A stretch of DNA of 64,000 nt from Mycolicibacterium neworleansense (GCF_001245615.1 NZ_CWKH01000003.1:930001-994000), one strand, 5' to 3'. Shown: positions 43,113 to 52,510, counted from the first letter of the stretch. The notes: generated from the sequence alone by a model not told the origin. Made by a program: numbers and translations.

Positions 43113-44758
43113 TTGGCTCCCACGTGATTGGCGTGCACGTCATCGGCGGCACGCTCTTCGGTGGTGTCCTTGGCCCACCGGTAGTCGGGCTTGCCCGCAG
43201 GCGAGCGCTTGACCTCGTCGACCAGCCACAGGCTGCGCGGCACCTTGTAGCCGGCGATCTCGGTGCGGACATGGGCATCGAGTTCGGCCAGGGTCGGGCG
43301 GGCACCTGCGCGCGGCTGCACGACGGCCGCGACGTGCTGGCCGAAGCGCTCGTCGGGCACGCCGACCACCAGCGCGTCGAATACGTCGGGGTGGCCCTTC
43401 AGGGCGGCCTCGACCTCTTCGGGGTAGATCTTCTCGCCGCCGCTGTTGATCGACACCGAGCCGCGGCCCAGCATCGTCACGCTGCCGTCGGCCTCGACCT
43501 CGGCGTAGTCACCCGGGATGGCATACCGCACCCCGTTGTAGGTGCGGAAGGTCTCGGCGGTCTTCTTCTCGTCCTTGAAGTAGCCGACCGGGATGTGGCC
43601 GCACTTGGCGATGATGCCGCGCACGCCCGAACCCGGGACGACCTCGTTGCCGTCCTCGTCGAGCACTTTGGTGTTCTTGTCGATGGTCACGCGCGGGCCG
43701 CCGGTGTGGCTCTGTCCCTTGGCCACGATGCTGGTGCCGCCGAAGCCCGTCTCCGACGAGCCGATCGAGTCGGTGATGATCCGGTTGGGCAGCAGCTCGA
43801 GGAACTTCTCCTTGAGGCTCGTTGAGAACAGAGCGGCGGTGCTGGCCAGCAGGAACAGGCTCGACAGGTCGTGTTCCCTACCGTCGGCCTGCGCGGCGAG
43901 CAGCGAGTCCAGCAGCGGCCGGGCCATCGCGTCACCGGTGAAGAACAACAGATTGACCTTGTGGTCATGGATCATCTGCCAGACCTCGTCGGCGTTGAAC
44001 TCCGGTGCCAGCACGACGGTCTGGCCGGAGAACAGGGACATCCAGGTGGCCGACTGCGTGGCGCCGTGGATCATCGGCGGGATGGGCAGCCGGATCATCG
44101 GCGGGTTGGCGACGGCCTGCTTGGACAGGTCGTATTCGTCGGCGACGGGCTCACCGGTAGCGAAGTCGGTGCCGCCGAACAACACCCGGTAGATGTCCTC
44201 GTGACGCCACATGACGCCCTTGGGGAATCCGGTGGTGCCACCGGTGTAGAGCAGGTAGATGTCGTCGGCGCTGCGCGGGCCGAAGTCACGCTCGGGTGAG
44301 TGCTCGGCGATGGCGGAGTAGAACTCGACGCCGCCGTAACGCTGGTAGTCGTCGTCCGACCCGTCTTCGACCACGAGGATGGTCTTCACGTCCGGGGTCT
44401 CGGGCAGCACGTTGGCCACCCGGTCGGCGTAACGGCGCTCGTGGATCAGCGCGACCATGTCGGAGTTCTCGAACAGGTACTTCAGCTCGCCCTCGACGTA
44501 GCGGAAGTTGACGTTGACCAGGATCGCGCCGGCCTTCACGATGCCCAGCATCCCGATCACGATCTCGATCCGGTTGCGGCAGTACAGGCCGACCTTGTCG
44601 TCCTTCTTGACGCCCTGGTCGATCAGGTAGTGGGCCAGGCGATTGGCCTTTTCCTCCAACTGCCCGTAGGTCAGCTGCTCGTCGCCGGAAATCAGCGCGA
44701 CACGGTCCGGCACAGCGTCGATGGCGTGCTCGGCAAGATCAGCAATATTCAGAGCCAC
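43109..44758 (-). CDS. fadD19: Steroid acyl-CoA synthetase FadD19
   Basis: 549-residue adenylate-forming ligase. AMP-binding motif LLYTGGTTGFPKGVMW, then DSIGSSETGFGG, GRGSVSINSGGEKIYPEEVE and the terminal Lys region SPAGKPDYRW. FadD19 makes the CoA thioester of the C8 side-chain acid of cholesterol and phytosterols (established). The open frame runs to 44878, but GTG 44758 gives the family N-terminus (ALNIADLAEHAIDAVPDRVA) and sits seven bases after a TAGTTT -10, so the transcript is probably leaderless. Divergent from echA19 with a KstR box between. Confidence 0.94.
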   Translation of the reverse strand: MALNIADLAEHAIDAVPDRVALISGDEQLTYGQLEEKANRLAHYLIDQGVKKDDKVGLYCRNRIEIVIGMLGIVKAGAILVNVNFRYVEGELKYLFENSDMVALIHERRYADRVANVLPETPDVKTILVVEDGSDDDYQRYGGVEFYSAIAEHSPERDFGPRSADDIYLLYTGGTTGFPKGVMWRHEDIYRVLFGGTDFATGEPVADEYDLSKQAVANPPMIRLPIPPMIHGATQSATWMSLFSGQTVVLAPEFNADEVWQMIHDHKVNLLFFTGDAMARPLLDSLLAAQADGREHDLSSLFLLASTAALFSTSLKEKFLELLPNRIITDSIGSSETGFGGTSIVAKGQSHTGGPRVTIDKNTKVLDEDGNEVVPGSGVRGIIAKCGHIPVGYFKDEKKTAETFRTYNGVRYAIPGDYAEVEADGSVTMLGRGSVSINSGGEKIYPEEVEAALKGHPDVFDALVVGVPDERFGQHVAAVVQPRAGARPTLAELDAHVRTEIAGYKVPRSLWLVDEVKRSPAGKPDYRWAKDTTEERAADDVHANHVGAK

Positions 44759-44765
44759 AGAACCT

Positions 44766-44783
44766 AAACTAGAACGTGTTACA
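44766..44783. promoter_or_regulatory. KstR box overlapping the fadD19 -10, shared with echA19
   Basis: TAGAACGTGTTACA at 44770-44783 overlaps the minus-strand -10 hexamer TAGTTT (44771-44766) of fadD19 and is 45 bp upstream of echA19. A repressor bound here would block the fadD19 promoter directly and could control both directions. Confidence 0.85.
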
Positions 44784-44827
44784 TTTCGATACAAGTCTGG
44801 GTCGAAAATGCAGAGAGGCAGACACCA

Positions 44828-45628
44828 GTGACTGAGTCTGAAAAGGGCCCCGACGCCCTCATTGAGCAGCGCGGACACACCCTGATCCTGACGCTGAACC
44901 GGCCGGAGGCACGCAACGCGCTTTCCACCGAGATGCTCTCGATCATGGTCGAGGCCTGGGATCGCGTCGACAACGATCCGGAGATCCGCACCTGCATCCT
45001 CACGGGCGCCGGCGGGTACTTCTGCGCAGGCATGGATCTCAAGGGCGCGGCCAAGAAGCCGCCGGGCGATTCGTTCAAGGACGGCAGCTACGACCCGTCA
45101 CGCATCGACGGTCTGCTCAAGGGTCGCCGGCTGACCAAGCCGTTGATCGCCGCGGTCGAGGGCCCGGCCATCGCCGGCGGTACCGAGATCCTGCAGGGCA
45201 CCGACATCCGCGTCGCCGGCGAGAGCGCCAAGTTCGGCATCTCCGAGGCCAAGTGGAGCCTGTACCCCATGGGCGGTTCGGCGGTGCGCCTGGTCCGCCA
45301 GATTCCCTACACCATCGCGTGCGACATGCTGCTGACCGGACGGCACATCACCGCCGCCCAGGCCCTGGAGTACGGCCTGATCGGTCACGTCGTGCCGGAC
45401 GGCACCGCACTCGAGAAGGCCTTGGAGATCGCCGAGGTGATCAACAACAACGGCCCGCTGGCCGTCCAGGCCATCCTCAAGACCATCCGCGAGACGGAGG
45501 GCATGCACGAGAACGACGCGTTCAAGCCCGACACCGCCAACGGCATCCCGGTGTTCCTGTCCGCCGACGCCAAGGAAGGCCCGCTGGCCTTCAAGGAGAA
45601 GCGCGCGCCCAAGTTCCAGATGAAGTAG
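44828..45628 (+). CDS. echA19: Enoyl-CoA hydratase EchA19
   Basis: 266-residue crotonase. Motifs: [28 protein letters not shown] (first oxyanion loop), [18 protein letters not shown] (second oxyanion loop) and [19 protein letters not shown] with the likely catalytic Glu region. In M. tuberculosis EchA19 hydrates the enoyl-CoA of the cholesterol side chain after the FadE step. GTG 44828 has GAGAGG about 11 bases ahead. Ends in a strong hairpin. Confidence 0.93.
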   Translation: MTESEKGPDALIEQRGHTLILTLNRPEARNALSTEMLSIMVEAWDRVDNDPEIRTCILTGAGGYFCAGMDLKGAAKKPPGDSFKDGSYDPSRIDGLLKGRRLTKPLIAAVEGPAIAGGTEILQGTDIRVAGESAKFGISEAKWSLYPMGGSAVRLVRQIPYTIACDMLLTGRHITAAQALEYGLIGHVVPDGTALEKALEIAEVINNNGPLAVQAILKTIRETEGMHENDAFKPDTANGIPVFLSADAKEGPLAFKEKRAPKFQMK

Positions 45629-45645
45629 TTGTTGCCCGTCGAGGC

Positions 45646-45689
45646 AAACCTGAGGCCCTGCTCGATATTTCGAGCAGGGCCTCAGGTTT
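45646..45689. terminator. Perfect 20-bp hairpin terminator
   Basis: Arms 45646-45665 and 45670-45689 are exact reverse complements with loop TATT; the left arm begins AAACCTGAGG and so gives an A-run before and T-run (TTTT at 45687-45690) after the stem. It sits between convergent echA19 (stop 18 bp before) and the Pro-rich gene (stop 10 bp after), and can end transcription from both sides. Confidence 0.92.
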
Positions 45690-45699
45690 TCTCAGCCTC

Positions 45700-46041
45700 T
45701 CAGCGCCAGTGCCCGGGAGGCGGCGGACCCCAGTGCCCCGGCGGCGGGGGCGGCGGGCCCCAGAACCGCGGGGGCGGTGGCGGTGGCCCCCAGAACGGCG
45801 GCGGGGGTGGAGGTGGCGGCCCCCAGAACGGCGGGGGCGGCGGAGGCGGAGGCGGGCCCCACGGCCGCAATGGCGGAGCGGGCATCGAGGACAGCTGAGC
45901 CGGTGCGCCGACCTGCAGGCTCGTCGGCGCGGGGACCGGTGCCGCGTTCGCCTGGCCGGCCGTTCCGATGACTCCGGCCATCAGTGCCCCACCCAGCACC
46001 ACGCCACTCAACACAGTTCGCCCAGGTAAATGTCGTGCCAT
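45700..46041 (-). CDS. Secreted Trp-Gly-polyproline repeat protein
   Basis: 113 residues. Signal peptide ~1-33 (MARHLPGRTVLSGVVLGGAL, then AGQANA, cleaved before APVPAP). The mature protein is almost entirely WGPPPPPP-type repeats: five Trp-Gly blocks separated by 4-9 prolines and F, RF or GH, ending GHWR. Such repeats favour polyproline-II rods with exposed aromatics, a wall- or ligand-binding architecture (inference). ATG 46041 follows AAGGG; GTG 46050 is in frame. Function unknown. Confidence 0.8.
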   Translation of the reverse strand: MARHLPGRTVLSGVVLGGALMAGVIGTAGQANAAPVPAPTSLQVGAPAQLSSMPAPPLRPWGPPPPPPPPPFWGPPPPPPPPFWGPPPPPPRFWGPPPPPPGHWGPPPPGHWR

Positions 46042-46188
46042 CACGTGCACCCTTCGATCGTCGCGTCTATCCCCCGATATCGCGAGACTATCTAATTAGC
46101 ATGCCTATGCGAACCCCGTGATGGGCTTGCACAGCCAACGCTTAACCAGGGCACAGGGATACACAGACACCGCTCATGCGGCGCAGAG

Positions 46189-47394
46189 CTATCCCCCCAG
46201 TGGTGCCGTCGGGGTGAAGACGACCGGCATGGCTTCCGGCCCGCTGACGAAGTTGGCCGGACGCAGCGGCAGCTTCTCGTCGTTGGCCAAGCGCAGGTCG
46301 GGCAACCGGGTGAGCAGCCGCTCGAGCATCAGCCGCAGTTCCAGCCGAGCCAGCTGGTTACCCAGGCAGAAGTGGGTGCCGAAGCCGAATGCCAAGTGGC
46401 TGTTGGGGTTCCGGTCGATCCGGAAATCGTCGGGGTTCTCGAAGACGGCTTCGTCGAAGTTCGCCGATTCGAACATCAGCATGAGCTTCTCGCCGGCCTT
46501 CAGCTCGGTTCCGTGGAACACCGTGTCCGCGGTCAGGGTGCGGCACATGTTCTTGACCGGCGAGGTCCAGCGCAGCGTCTCCTCGATGGCGCCGGGCAAC
46601 AGCGACTGGTCGGCGATCAGCGCGTCCCACTGATCACGGTGGCGCAGCAGTTGTTCGGTGCCGCCCGAGAGGGTGTGCCGGGTGGTCTCGTCGCCGCCGA
46701 TCAGGATCAGCAGCGTCTCCATGACGATTTCGTCATCGGTCATCCGCTGGCCGTCGACCTCGGCGTTGACCAGGATCGAGAACAGGTCGTCGGTCGGCTC
46801 GGCGCGCCGCTTGGCGATCACCTCCATGGTGAACGCGGTGTAGGCGGCAAACGTCTCCATCAACATTCCGATGGCGGTCTCGTCGAGATGCGAACTCAGC
46901 CCACAGACCAGATCGTCCGACCACTTCAGCAACATTTCGCGCTCGGTCGGCAGTACGCCGAGCATGTCACCGATCACGGCCATCGGCAGCGGCGCGGCGA
47001 TGTCGCGGACGAAGTCACACTCCCCGCGTTCGCACACCGCGTCGATCAGGGTGTCGCACAGGCTCACGATCGAGGGCACCTTGTCCATCACCCGCTTGCG
47101 GGTGAAGCCGGAGTTGACCAGCTTGCGGCGCAACACATGTGCGGGATCGTCCATGTCGATCATGTACGGCATGCCGGGCTGCTCGGGGCGGATTCCGCCG
47201 GTGTTCGAGAACAGCTCTGGGTTGCGCTCGGCCTCGATGACGGCGGCATAGGTGGTGGCCGCGGCCAGCCCGTTGCGATCACGGAAGACCGGCTCGTTGG
47301 CCCGCATCCATCGGTAGGCCTCCCGGGCGCCACCGTCGGCATAGAAATTGCCGTTGGTGAGGTCCACATCGGGTTTGAGCAGGACTTGGGTCAC
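46189..47394 (-). CDS. cyp142: Cytochrome P450 CYP142
   Basis: 401-residue P450. I-helix GGDETTR (~233-239), ExxR pair in EETLR (272-275), heme loop FGFGTHFCLGN with Cys ~343. The sequence matches the CYP142 family, which oxidises the terminal methyl of the cholesterol side chain to the C26/27 acid, overlapping CYP125. No cyp125 gene is visible in the window. Start ATG 47394 overlaps the stop of the ADC-like gene by 4 bp; redox partners may include the fdxD product. Confidence 0.94.
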   Translation of the reverse strand: MTQVLLKPDVDLTNGNFYADGGAREAYRWMRANEPVFRDRNGLAAATTYAAVIEAERNPELFSNTGGIRPEQPGMPYMIDMDDPAHVLRRKLVNSGFTRKRVMDKVPSIVSLCDTLIDAVCERGECDFVRDIAAPLPMAVIGDMLGVLPTEREMLLKWSDDLVCGLSSHLDETAIGMLMETFAAYTAFTMEVIAKRRAEPTDDLFSILVNAEVDGQRMTDDEIVMETLLILIGGDETTRHTLSGGTEQLLRHRDQWDALIADQSLLPGAIEETLRWTSPVKNMCRTLTADTVFHGTELKAGEKLMLMFESANFDEAVFENPDDFRIDRNPNSHLAFGFGTHFCLGNQLARLELRLMLERLLTRLPDLRLANDEKLPLRPANFVSGPEAMPVVFTPTAPLGG

Positions 47395-48125
47395 GAGATC
47401 TCCTTGGCGTCAGCAAACGTCATCTGTACATTGCGGACCGAGCTGGACAACAACGCCCGTTTGGGCAGGCCCAGGGCCGCGAGTTCTTGGCCGTACGGGT
47501 GCTCACCGAGCCGCACCGTGACTCCACCCGGGCGGTAGCGGACGCCGGAAAGCCGCATCTGGCCTTCGGTTTCACGCCGGACGCCGTCGAGGCAGGAGAA
47601 GGTCGACTGCACCTGAGGCTTGGCGGTGAACGCCGAGGGCACCGGCAGCCCGGGTTTGAAATCCATCCTGATCGCCGGCCGGCCGTCGATGTTCACCTCG
47701 AAGCCGAACGGGCTGTCTTCATGAAGAGTGAAGTCCGCCAAGACTTTCGGATAACCCCAGATCTGCCGGCCGGCCTGCAGCGTGAACTCGCCGTCGACCG
47801 GGAGGTGATGCACGAAGGCGCCCGCCGAGCCAAGCCCGCGCAGCCCCGACGCGTCCGACCCGGGCCGGTTCACCATGACGTTGGTGCCGTACTCCAGGTA
47901 CGGGCCCAGGTCACCGTCGATGTAGCGCATCAGCATCAGCACGACGATCGCGCGGTGCGGCCGATGCCGGTAGACGCGCAGGCCGCTGTAGTCGATCATG
48001 CGCTGGGCGGCGTCGGCGTCCACCGAGAACATCGCCATGTGCTGTTCGGCGGTACGGATCTGCACCGGCATCGTCAAAACCGTGCCGAGCACAGTGTGCT
48101 GCGAGGCAGGAGTGGCGTCAGTCAC
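47391..48125 (-). CDS. Acetoacetate-decarboxylase-like protein
   Basis: 244 residues of the ADC superfamily: YLEYGTNVMVNRPG, FVHHLPVDGEFTLQAGRQIW and GYPKVLADFTLHEDSPF, the GxPK segment holding the Lys equivalent to the Schiff-base Lys of ADC. Position matches Rv3519 in the cholesterol cluster (recalled), whose function is not known to me. It overlaps cyp142 by 4 bp, so both are cotranscribed. Family members include decarboxylases, aldolases and dehydratases. Confidence 0.82.
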   Translation of the reverse strand: MTDATPASQHTVLGTVLTMPVQIRTAEQHMAMFSVDADAAQRMIDYSGLRVYRHRPHRAIVVLMLMRYIDGDLGPYLEYGTNVMVNRPGSDASGLRGLGSAGAFVHHLPVDGEFTLQAGRQIWGYPKVLADFTLHEDSPFGFEVNIDGRPAIRMDFKPGLPVPSAFTAKPQVQSTFSCLDGVRRETEGQMRLSGVRYRPGGVTVRLGEHPYGQELAALGLPKRALLSSSVRNVQMTFADAKEIS

Positions 48126-48181
48126 ACCACTGAATCTAGACCCAGCAGTAAACAGATTTCAAGAAGTGTCTACACCGAGGG

Positions 48182-49213
48182 CTACACCAGGGCGGCGAGA
48201 TCCTTGATCTGCTCGACGGAGCGGGCTCCCACGACCATCATGGTCACGCCCGAGGCCTCCCAGGCCTTGATCTGCTCCTTGACGTAGTCGAGGTTACCGA
48301 CGATCGCGGAGTCATCGACCAATTCGTCCGGAATGATCTTGGCGGCCTCGTCCTTGCGGTCACTGCGGAACAGCTTGGTGACGTCGTCGACGACCTCGGC
48401 ATAGCCCATCCGGCGGTACACGTCGGCGTGGAAGTTGGTGTCCTCGGCGCCCATTCCGCCCATGTACAGCGCCAGGTGCGGCTTCATCAGCTCCATGATC
48501 GCGGGCCGGTCGTCGGTCACCACAACCTGTGCGGTGGCGCAGATCTCGAAGGTCTCGCGGGTACGCCGCGCGCCCGGCCGGGCGAAGCCCTCGTCCAGCC
48601 ATTCGTTGTACATGCCGGCGATGCGCGGTGAATAGAAAATGGGCAGCCAGCCGTCGGCGATCTCGGCGGCCAGCGCGACGTTCTTGGGCCCCTCGGCACC
48701 CAGCATGACCGGGATGTCGGCGCGCAGCGGATGAGTTATCGGCTTGAGGTTCTTGCCCAGGCCGGTGGTGCCCTCGCCGGTCACCGGCAACGGGTAGTGC
48801 GGGCCGTCGCTGTGCACCGGGGCCTCGCGGGCCCACACCTGACGCAGGATGTCGATGTACTCACGGGTGCGGGCCAGCGGCTTGCCGAACTTCGCGCCGT
48901 ACCAGCCCTCCACCACCTGCGGGCCGGACACACCGAGGCCGAGGATATGGCGGCCGCCGGACAGGTGGTCCAGCGTCAGCGCGGCCATCGCGCACGCGGT
49001 GGGGGTACGGGCGGACAGCTGGATGACCGAGGTACCCAGCCGCATGCGGGTGGTTTCCCGCCCCCACCAGGCGAGTGGGGTGTACGCGTCCGAGCCCCAG
49101 GCCTCCGCGGTGAAGACGGTGTCGAAGCCCTCCGCCTCGGCCGCGGCCACGAGTTCGGCGTGGTTGGTCGGCGGCTGTGCGCCCCAGTATCCGAGTTGCA
49201 GACCGAGCTTCAT
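48182..49213 (-). CDS. LLM-class F420-dependent oxidoreductase
   Basis: 343-residue luciferase-like monooxygenase/F420 reductase. TIM-barrel signatures: LQLGYWGAQPPTNHAELVAA, FDTVFTAEAWGSDAYTPLAW, GLGVSGPQVVEGWYG and PVMLGAEGPKNVALAAEIAD. The position matches Rv3520c. F420 dependence is inferred from mycobacterial relatives; FMN is possible. Divergent from the DUF35 gene across a KstR box, hence probably steroid-regulated. Confidence 0.87.
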   Translation of the reverse strand: MKLGLQLGYWGAQPPTNHAELVAAAEAEGFDTVFTAEAWGSDAYTPLAWWGRETTRMRLGTSVIQLSARTPTACAMAALTLDHLSGGRHILGLGVSGPQVVEGWYGAKFGKPLARTREYIDILRQVWAREAPVHSDGPHYPLPVTGEGTTGLGKNLKPITHPLRADIPVMLGAEGPKNVALAAEIADGWLPIFYSPRIAGMYNEWLDEGFARPGARRTRETFEICATAQVVVTDDRPAIMELMKPHLALYMGGMGAEDTNFHADVYRRMGYAEVVDDVTKLFRSDRKDEAAKIIPDELVDDSAIVGNLDYVKEQIKAWEASGVTMMVVGARSVEQIKDLAALV

Positions 49214-49249
49214 TTAGATTGCCTTCCCACGTGTCCTTGCCACGATTGT

Positions 49250-49263
49250 TAGAACCTGTTCTA
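49250..49263. promoter_or_regulatory. KstR box between the LLM gene and the DUF35-ltp4-ltp3 operon
   Basis: TAGAACCTGTTCTA has two perfect half-sites around CT. It lies 37 bp before the minus-strand start (49213) and 9 bp before the plus-strand GTG (49272), so a bound repressor would cover both promoters. Confidence 0.88.
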
Positions 49264-49271
49264 CTCGATGT

Positions 49272-50264
49272 GTGACAGCCAGCCAAAGCCGCCCGGCCTC
49301 GACAGATCACCGTGAGCCGCCACTTTCCGCGCCACTGAAACTGTCGTTTGACTACACCCGTTCAGTAGGTCCACTGCTCAGCCAGTTCTTTACTGCCCTG
49401 CGTGAGCGCCGGATCGTCGGCGTGCGCGGGTCTGACGGACGCGTGCACGTGCCACCCGCTGAGTATGACCCGGTCACCTACGAGGCCCTGACCGAGGTGG
49501 TTCCGGTGTCCAGCGTCGGGACCGTCGTGTCCTGGACCTGGCAGCCCGAGCCGCTGGAAGGTCAGCCGCTGGACCGGCCGTTCGCCTGGGCGCTGATCAA
49601 GCTCGACGGCGCCGACACCCCCCTGCTGCATGCGGTGGACGTCAAGGAAGGCGAGCTCAGCAGCGGTGCCCGCGTACACGTGCATTGGGTCGACGAGCCG
49701 GTGGGCGCGATCACCGACATCGCGTACTTCGTGCCCGGCGAGATCGCCGAGGACGTCCCGGCGGTGGCGACCGATGACCGTGATCCGGTGACCATGCTGG
49801 TCGTCCCCTCGGCCATCGAGATCCAGCACACCGCCTCGCGTCCCGAGAGCACCTACCTGCGTGGCCTGCGCGACGGCAAGCTGCTCGGCGCCCGCTCCGG
49901 CGACACGGGCAAGGTGTACTTCCCGCCCAAGGAAGCTGATCCGGCCACCGGCCAGGAGCTCGACCAGTTCGTCGAACTTGTCGACAAGGGCACCGTCACC
50001 ACGTTCGCGATCATCAACATCCCGTTCGCCGGCCAGCGCATCAAGCCGCCGTATGTCGCGGCCTATGTGCTGCTCGACGGTGCCGACATCCCGTTCCTGC
50101 ATCTGGTCACCGACATCGATGCGTCCGAGGTGCGGATGGGCATGCGAGTCGAAGCGGTGTGGAAGCCCCAGGAGGAATGGGGCCTCGGCATCGACAACAT
50201 CTCGCATTTCCGGCCGACGGGTGAGCCCGACGCCGATTACGACAGCTACAAGCACCACCTGTAA
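49272..50264 (+). CDS. Duplicated DUF35 (OB-fold/Zn-ribbon) acyl-CoA-associated protein
   Basis: 330 residues made of two DUF35-like halves: ~20-165 (FFTALRERRIVGVRGSDGRV, then VVSWTWQPEPLEG) and ~185-320 (LRGLRDGKLLGARSGDTGKV, then VTTFAIINIPFAGQRIKPPY). Each has a short N-terminal helix and an OB fold; the classic four-Cys zinc ribbon is lost (VHVPP and VYFPP stand at those places). DUF35 proteins pair with thiolase-like partners, as in the ChsH2-Ltp2 steroid aldolase, so it likely complexes with Ltp4 or Ltp3 encoded next (inference). Position matches Rv3521. Confidence 0.83.
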   Translation: MTASQSRPASTDHREPPLSAPLKLSFDYTRSVGPLLSQFFTALRERRIVGVRGSDGRVHVPPAEYDPVTYEALTEVVPVSSVGTVVSWTWQPEPLEGQPLDRPFAWALIKLDGADTPLLHAVDVKEGELSSGARVHVHWVDEPVGAITDIAYFVPGEIAEDVPAVATDDRDPVTMLVVPSAIEIQHTASRPESTYLRGLRDGKLLGARSGDTGKVYFPPKEADPATGQELDQFVELVDKGTVTTFAIINIPFAGQRIKPPYVAAYVLLDGADIPFLHLVTDIDASEVRMGMRVEAVWKPQEEWGLGIDNISHFRPTGEPDADYDSYKHHL

Positions 50265-50273
50265 AGGGATCAC

Positions 50274-51335
50274 ATGACTTCTCGTGAAGTAGCCGTCGTC
50301 GGTTTCGCGCATGCCCCGCATGTGCGCCGCACGGATGGCACCACCAACGGCGTCGAGATGCTGATGCCGTGTTTCGCCAGCCTCTACGAAGAGCTCGGCC
50401 TGCAGCAGACCGATATCGGCTTCTGGTGCTCGGGTTCCTCCGATTACCTTGCCGGCCGTGCCTTCTCGTTCATCTCGGCGATCGACTCGATCGGCGCGGT
50501 GCCGCCGATCAACGAATCGCACGTCGAGATGGACGCGGCCTGGGCGCTGTACGAGGCCTACATCAAGATCCTGACCGGCGAGGTGGACACCGCGCTGGTC
50601 TACGGCTTCGGCAAGTCCTCCGCAGGTGTCCTGCGCCGGGTGCTGGCCCTGCAGACCGACCCCTACACCGTCGCGCCACTGTGGCCGGATGCGGTGTCGA
50701 TGGCCGGACTTCAGGCCCGCTTCGGCCTGGATGCCGGTAAGTGGACCGCTGAGCAGATGGCTCAGGTCGCCCTCGATTCGTATGCCGCGGGTGGCCGCAC
50801 CGACCGTGAGCAGGTCACCGGCAGCATCAGCGAACTGCTGGACCGCCCGTTCTTCGCCGATCCGCTGCGCCGCCACGACATCGCCCCGATCACCGACGGG
50901 GCCTCGGCCATCGTCCTGGCGGCCGGCGACCGGGCCCGCGAACTTCGCGAAAACCCGGCCTGGATCACCGGTTTCGAGCACCGCATCGAGACCCCCGTGC
51001 TCGGTGCGCGAGATCTGACCGTCTCGACCTCGACCGCCGCGTCGGCTCAGGCCGCCACTGGTGGTGACGTGAGCTCGATCGAGGTGGCCGAGATCTACGC
51101 GCCGTTCACCCACCAGCAGCTCATCCTCACCGAGGCGATCGGGCTGGGCGATGCCACGAAGATCAACCCCTCCGGCGGCGCGCTGGCCGCCAATCCGATG
51201 TTCTCGGCCGGCCTGGAGCGCATCGGTTTCGCCGCGCAGCACATCTTCTCCGGCTCGGCCGGGCGCGTGCTGGCGCACGCCACCAGTGGCGCTGCGCTGC
51301 AACAGAATCTGGTCGCGGTCTTGGAGGGCAAATAA
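50274..51335 (+). CDS. ltp4: Thiolase-like lipid-transfer protein Ltp4
   Basis: 353-residue thiolase-superfamily protein of the SCP-x/Ltp group. Visible: FWCSGSSDYLAGRAFSFISA (nucleophile-loop region), HVEMDAAWALYEAYIKILTG, GASAIVLAAGDRA, VAEIYAPFTHQQLILTEAIG and NPSGGALAANPMFSAGLERI (the His/Cys region of true thiolases is altered). Such enzymes may cleave C-C bonds by retro-aldol or thiolytic steps in steroid side-chain breakdown. Starts 10 bp after the DUF35 gene; its TAA overlaps the next ATG by one base. Confidence 0.88.
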   Translation: MTSREVAVVGFAHAPHVRRTDGTTNGVEMLMPCFASLYEELGLQQTDIGFWCSGSSDYLAGRAFSFISAIDSIGAVPPINESHVEMDAAWALYEAYIKILTGEVDTALVYGFGKSSAGVLRRVLALQTDPYTVAPLWPDAVSMAGLQARFGLDAGKWTAEQMAQVALDSYAAGGRTDREQVTGSISELLDRPFFADPLRRHDIAPITDGASAIVLAAGDRARELRENPAWITGFEHRIETPVLGARDLTVSTSTAASAQAATGGDVSSIEVAEIYAPFTHQQLILTEAIGLGDATKINPSGGALAANPMFSAGLERIGFAAQHIFSGSAGRVLAHATSGAALQQNLVAVLEGK

Positions 51336-52510
51336 TGGCTAACAAAGCAGCGGTCCTCGGAACGGGCCAGACCAAGTACGTCGCCAAGCGGCACGACGTG
51401 TCGATGAACGGGCTGGTGCGCGAGGCCATCGACAAGGCGCTGGCCGATTCTGGCTCGACGATGGACGATATCGACGCCGTGGTGGTCGGCAAGGCACCGG
51501 ACTTCTTCGAGGGCGTGATGATGCCCGAGTTGTTCATGGCCGACGCCACCGGCGCCACCAACAAGCCGCTGATCCGCGTCCACACCGCAGGTTCGGTGGG
51601 TGGCTCGACGGCGATCGTCGCCGCCAGCCTGGTCAAGTCCGGCAAGTACCGCCGGGTGCTGACCATGGCGTGGGAGAAGCAGTCGGAATCGAATGCCATG
51701 TGGGCGTTGAGCATTCCGGTGCCCTTCACCAAGCCGGTCGGTGCCGGCGCCGGCGGCTACTTCGCGCCGCACGTGCGGGCATACATCCGCCGCTCCGGCG
51801 CCCCGAACCACATCGGCGCGATGGTGGCGGTCAAGGACCGGCTCAACGGTGCCAAGAATCCGTTGGCTCACCTGCACCAGCCCGACATCACGCTGGAGAA
51901 GGTGATGGCCTCGCAGATGCTGTGGGACCCGATTCGTTTCGACGAGACGTGTCCGTCGTCCGACGGTGCCGCGGCCCTGGTGATCGGCAATGAAGACGCA
52001 GCGGATGCTCGAGTTGCCGAGGGTCATCCGGTCGCGTGGATCCACGCCACGGCCCTGCGGACCGAGCCCCTGGCCTACTCCGGTCGTGACCAGGTCAACC
52101 CGCAGGCCGGGCGCGACGCCGCGGCCGCACTGTGGCGCGACGCAGGCATCACCAGCCCGATCGACGAGATCGACGTGGCCGAGGTGTACGTGCCGTTCTC
52201 CTGGTTCGAGCCGATGTGGTTGGAAAACCTCGGTTTTGCCGCCGAGGGCGAAGGCTGGAAGCTCACCGAGGCCGGGGAGACCGCCATCGGCGGGAAGATC
52301 CCGTTCAACGCCTCCGGCGGCGTGCTCTCGAGCAACCCGATCGGCGCGTCCGGCATGATCCGGTTCGCCGAATCGGCGATCCAGGTGATGGGCAAGGCCG
52401 GCGATCATCAGGTCGAGGGCGCCCGCAAGGCGCTGGGCCACGCCTACGGCGGTGGCGCGCAGTATTACTCGATGTGGGTGGTCTCCAGCGACAAGCCGGC
52501 GGACAAGTGA
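51335..52510 (+). CDS. ltp3: Thiolase-like lipid-transfer protein Ltp3
   Basis: 391-residue thiolase-like protein. N-terminal AVLGTGQTKYVAKRHDVSMN, nucleophile-side GSVGGSTAIVAAS (a Gly/Ser stands where thiolases have Cys), VCPSSDGAAAL-type segment TCPSSDGAAALVIG, AEVYVPFSWFEPMWLENLGF and C-terminal GHAYGGGAQYYSMWVV. Partner of Ltp4 by adjacency (Rv3523 position). The substituted Cys argues against a classical thiolase and for an aldolase-like or structural role. Confidence 0.88.
   Translation: MANKAAVLGTGQTKYVAKRHDVSMNGLVREAIDKALADSGSTMDDIDAVVVGKAPDFFEGVMMPELFMADATGATNKPLIRVHTAGSVGGSTAIVAASLVKSGKYRRVLTMAWEKQSESNAMWALSIPVPFTKPVGAGAGGYFAPHVRAYIRRSGAPNHIGAMVAVKDRLNGAKNPLAHLHQPDITLEKVMASQMLWDPIRFDETCPSSDGAAALVIGNEDAADARVAEGHPVAWIHATALRTEPLAYSGRDQVNPQAGRDAAAALWRDAGITSPIDEIDVAEVYVPFSWFEPMWLENLGFAAEGEGWKLTEAGETAIGGKIPFNASGGVLSSNPIGASGMIRFAESAIQVMGKAGDHQVEGARKALGHAYGGGAQYYSMWVVSSDKPADK

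Noticed and set aside
45629..45898. Gly-rich 89-residue plus-strand frame
   Set aside because: Antisense image of the polyproline gene; it crosses the perfect terminator hairpin.
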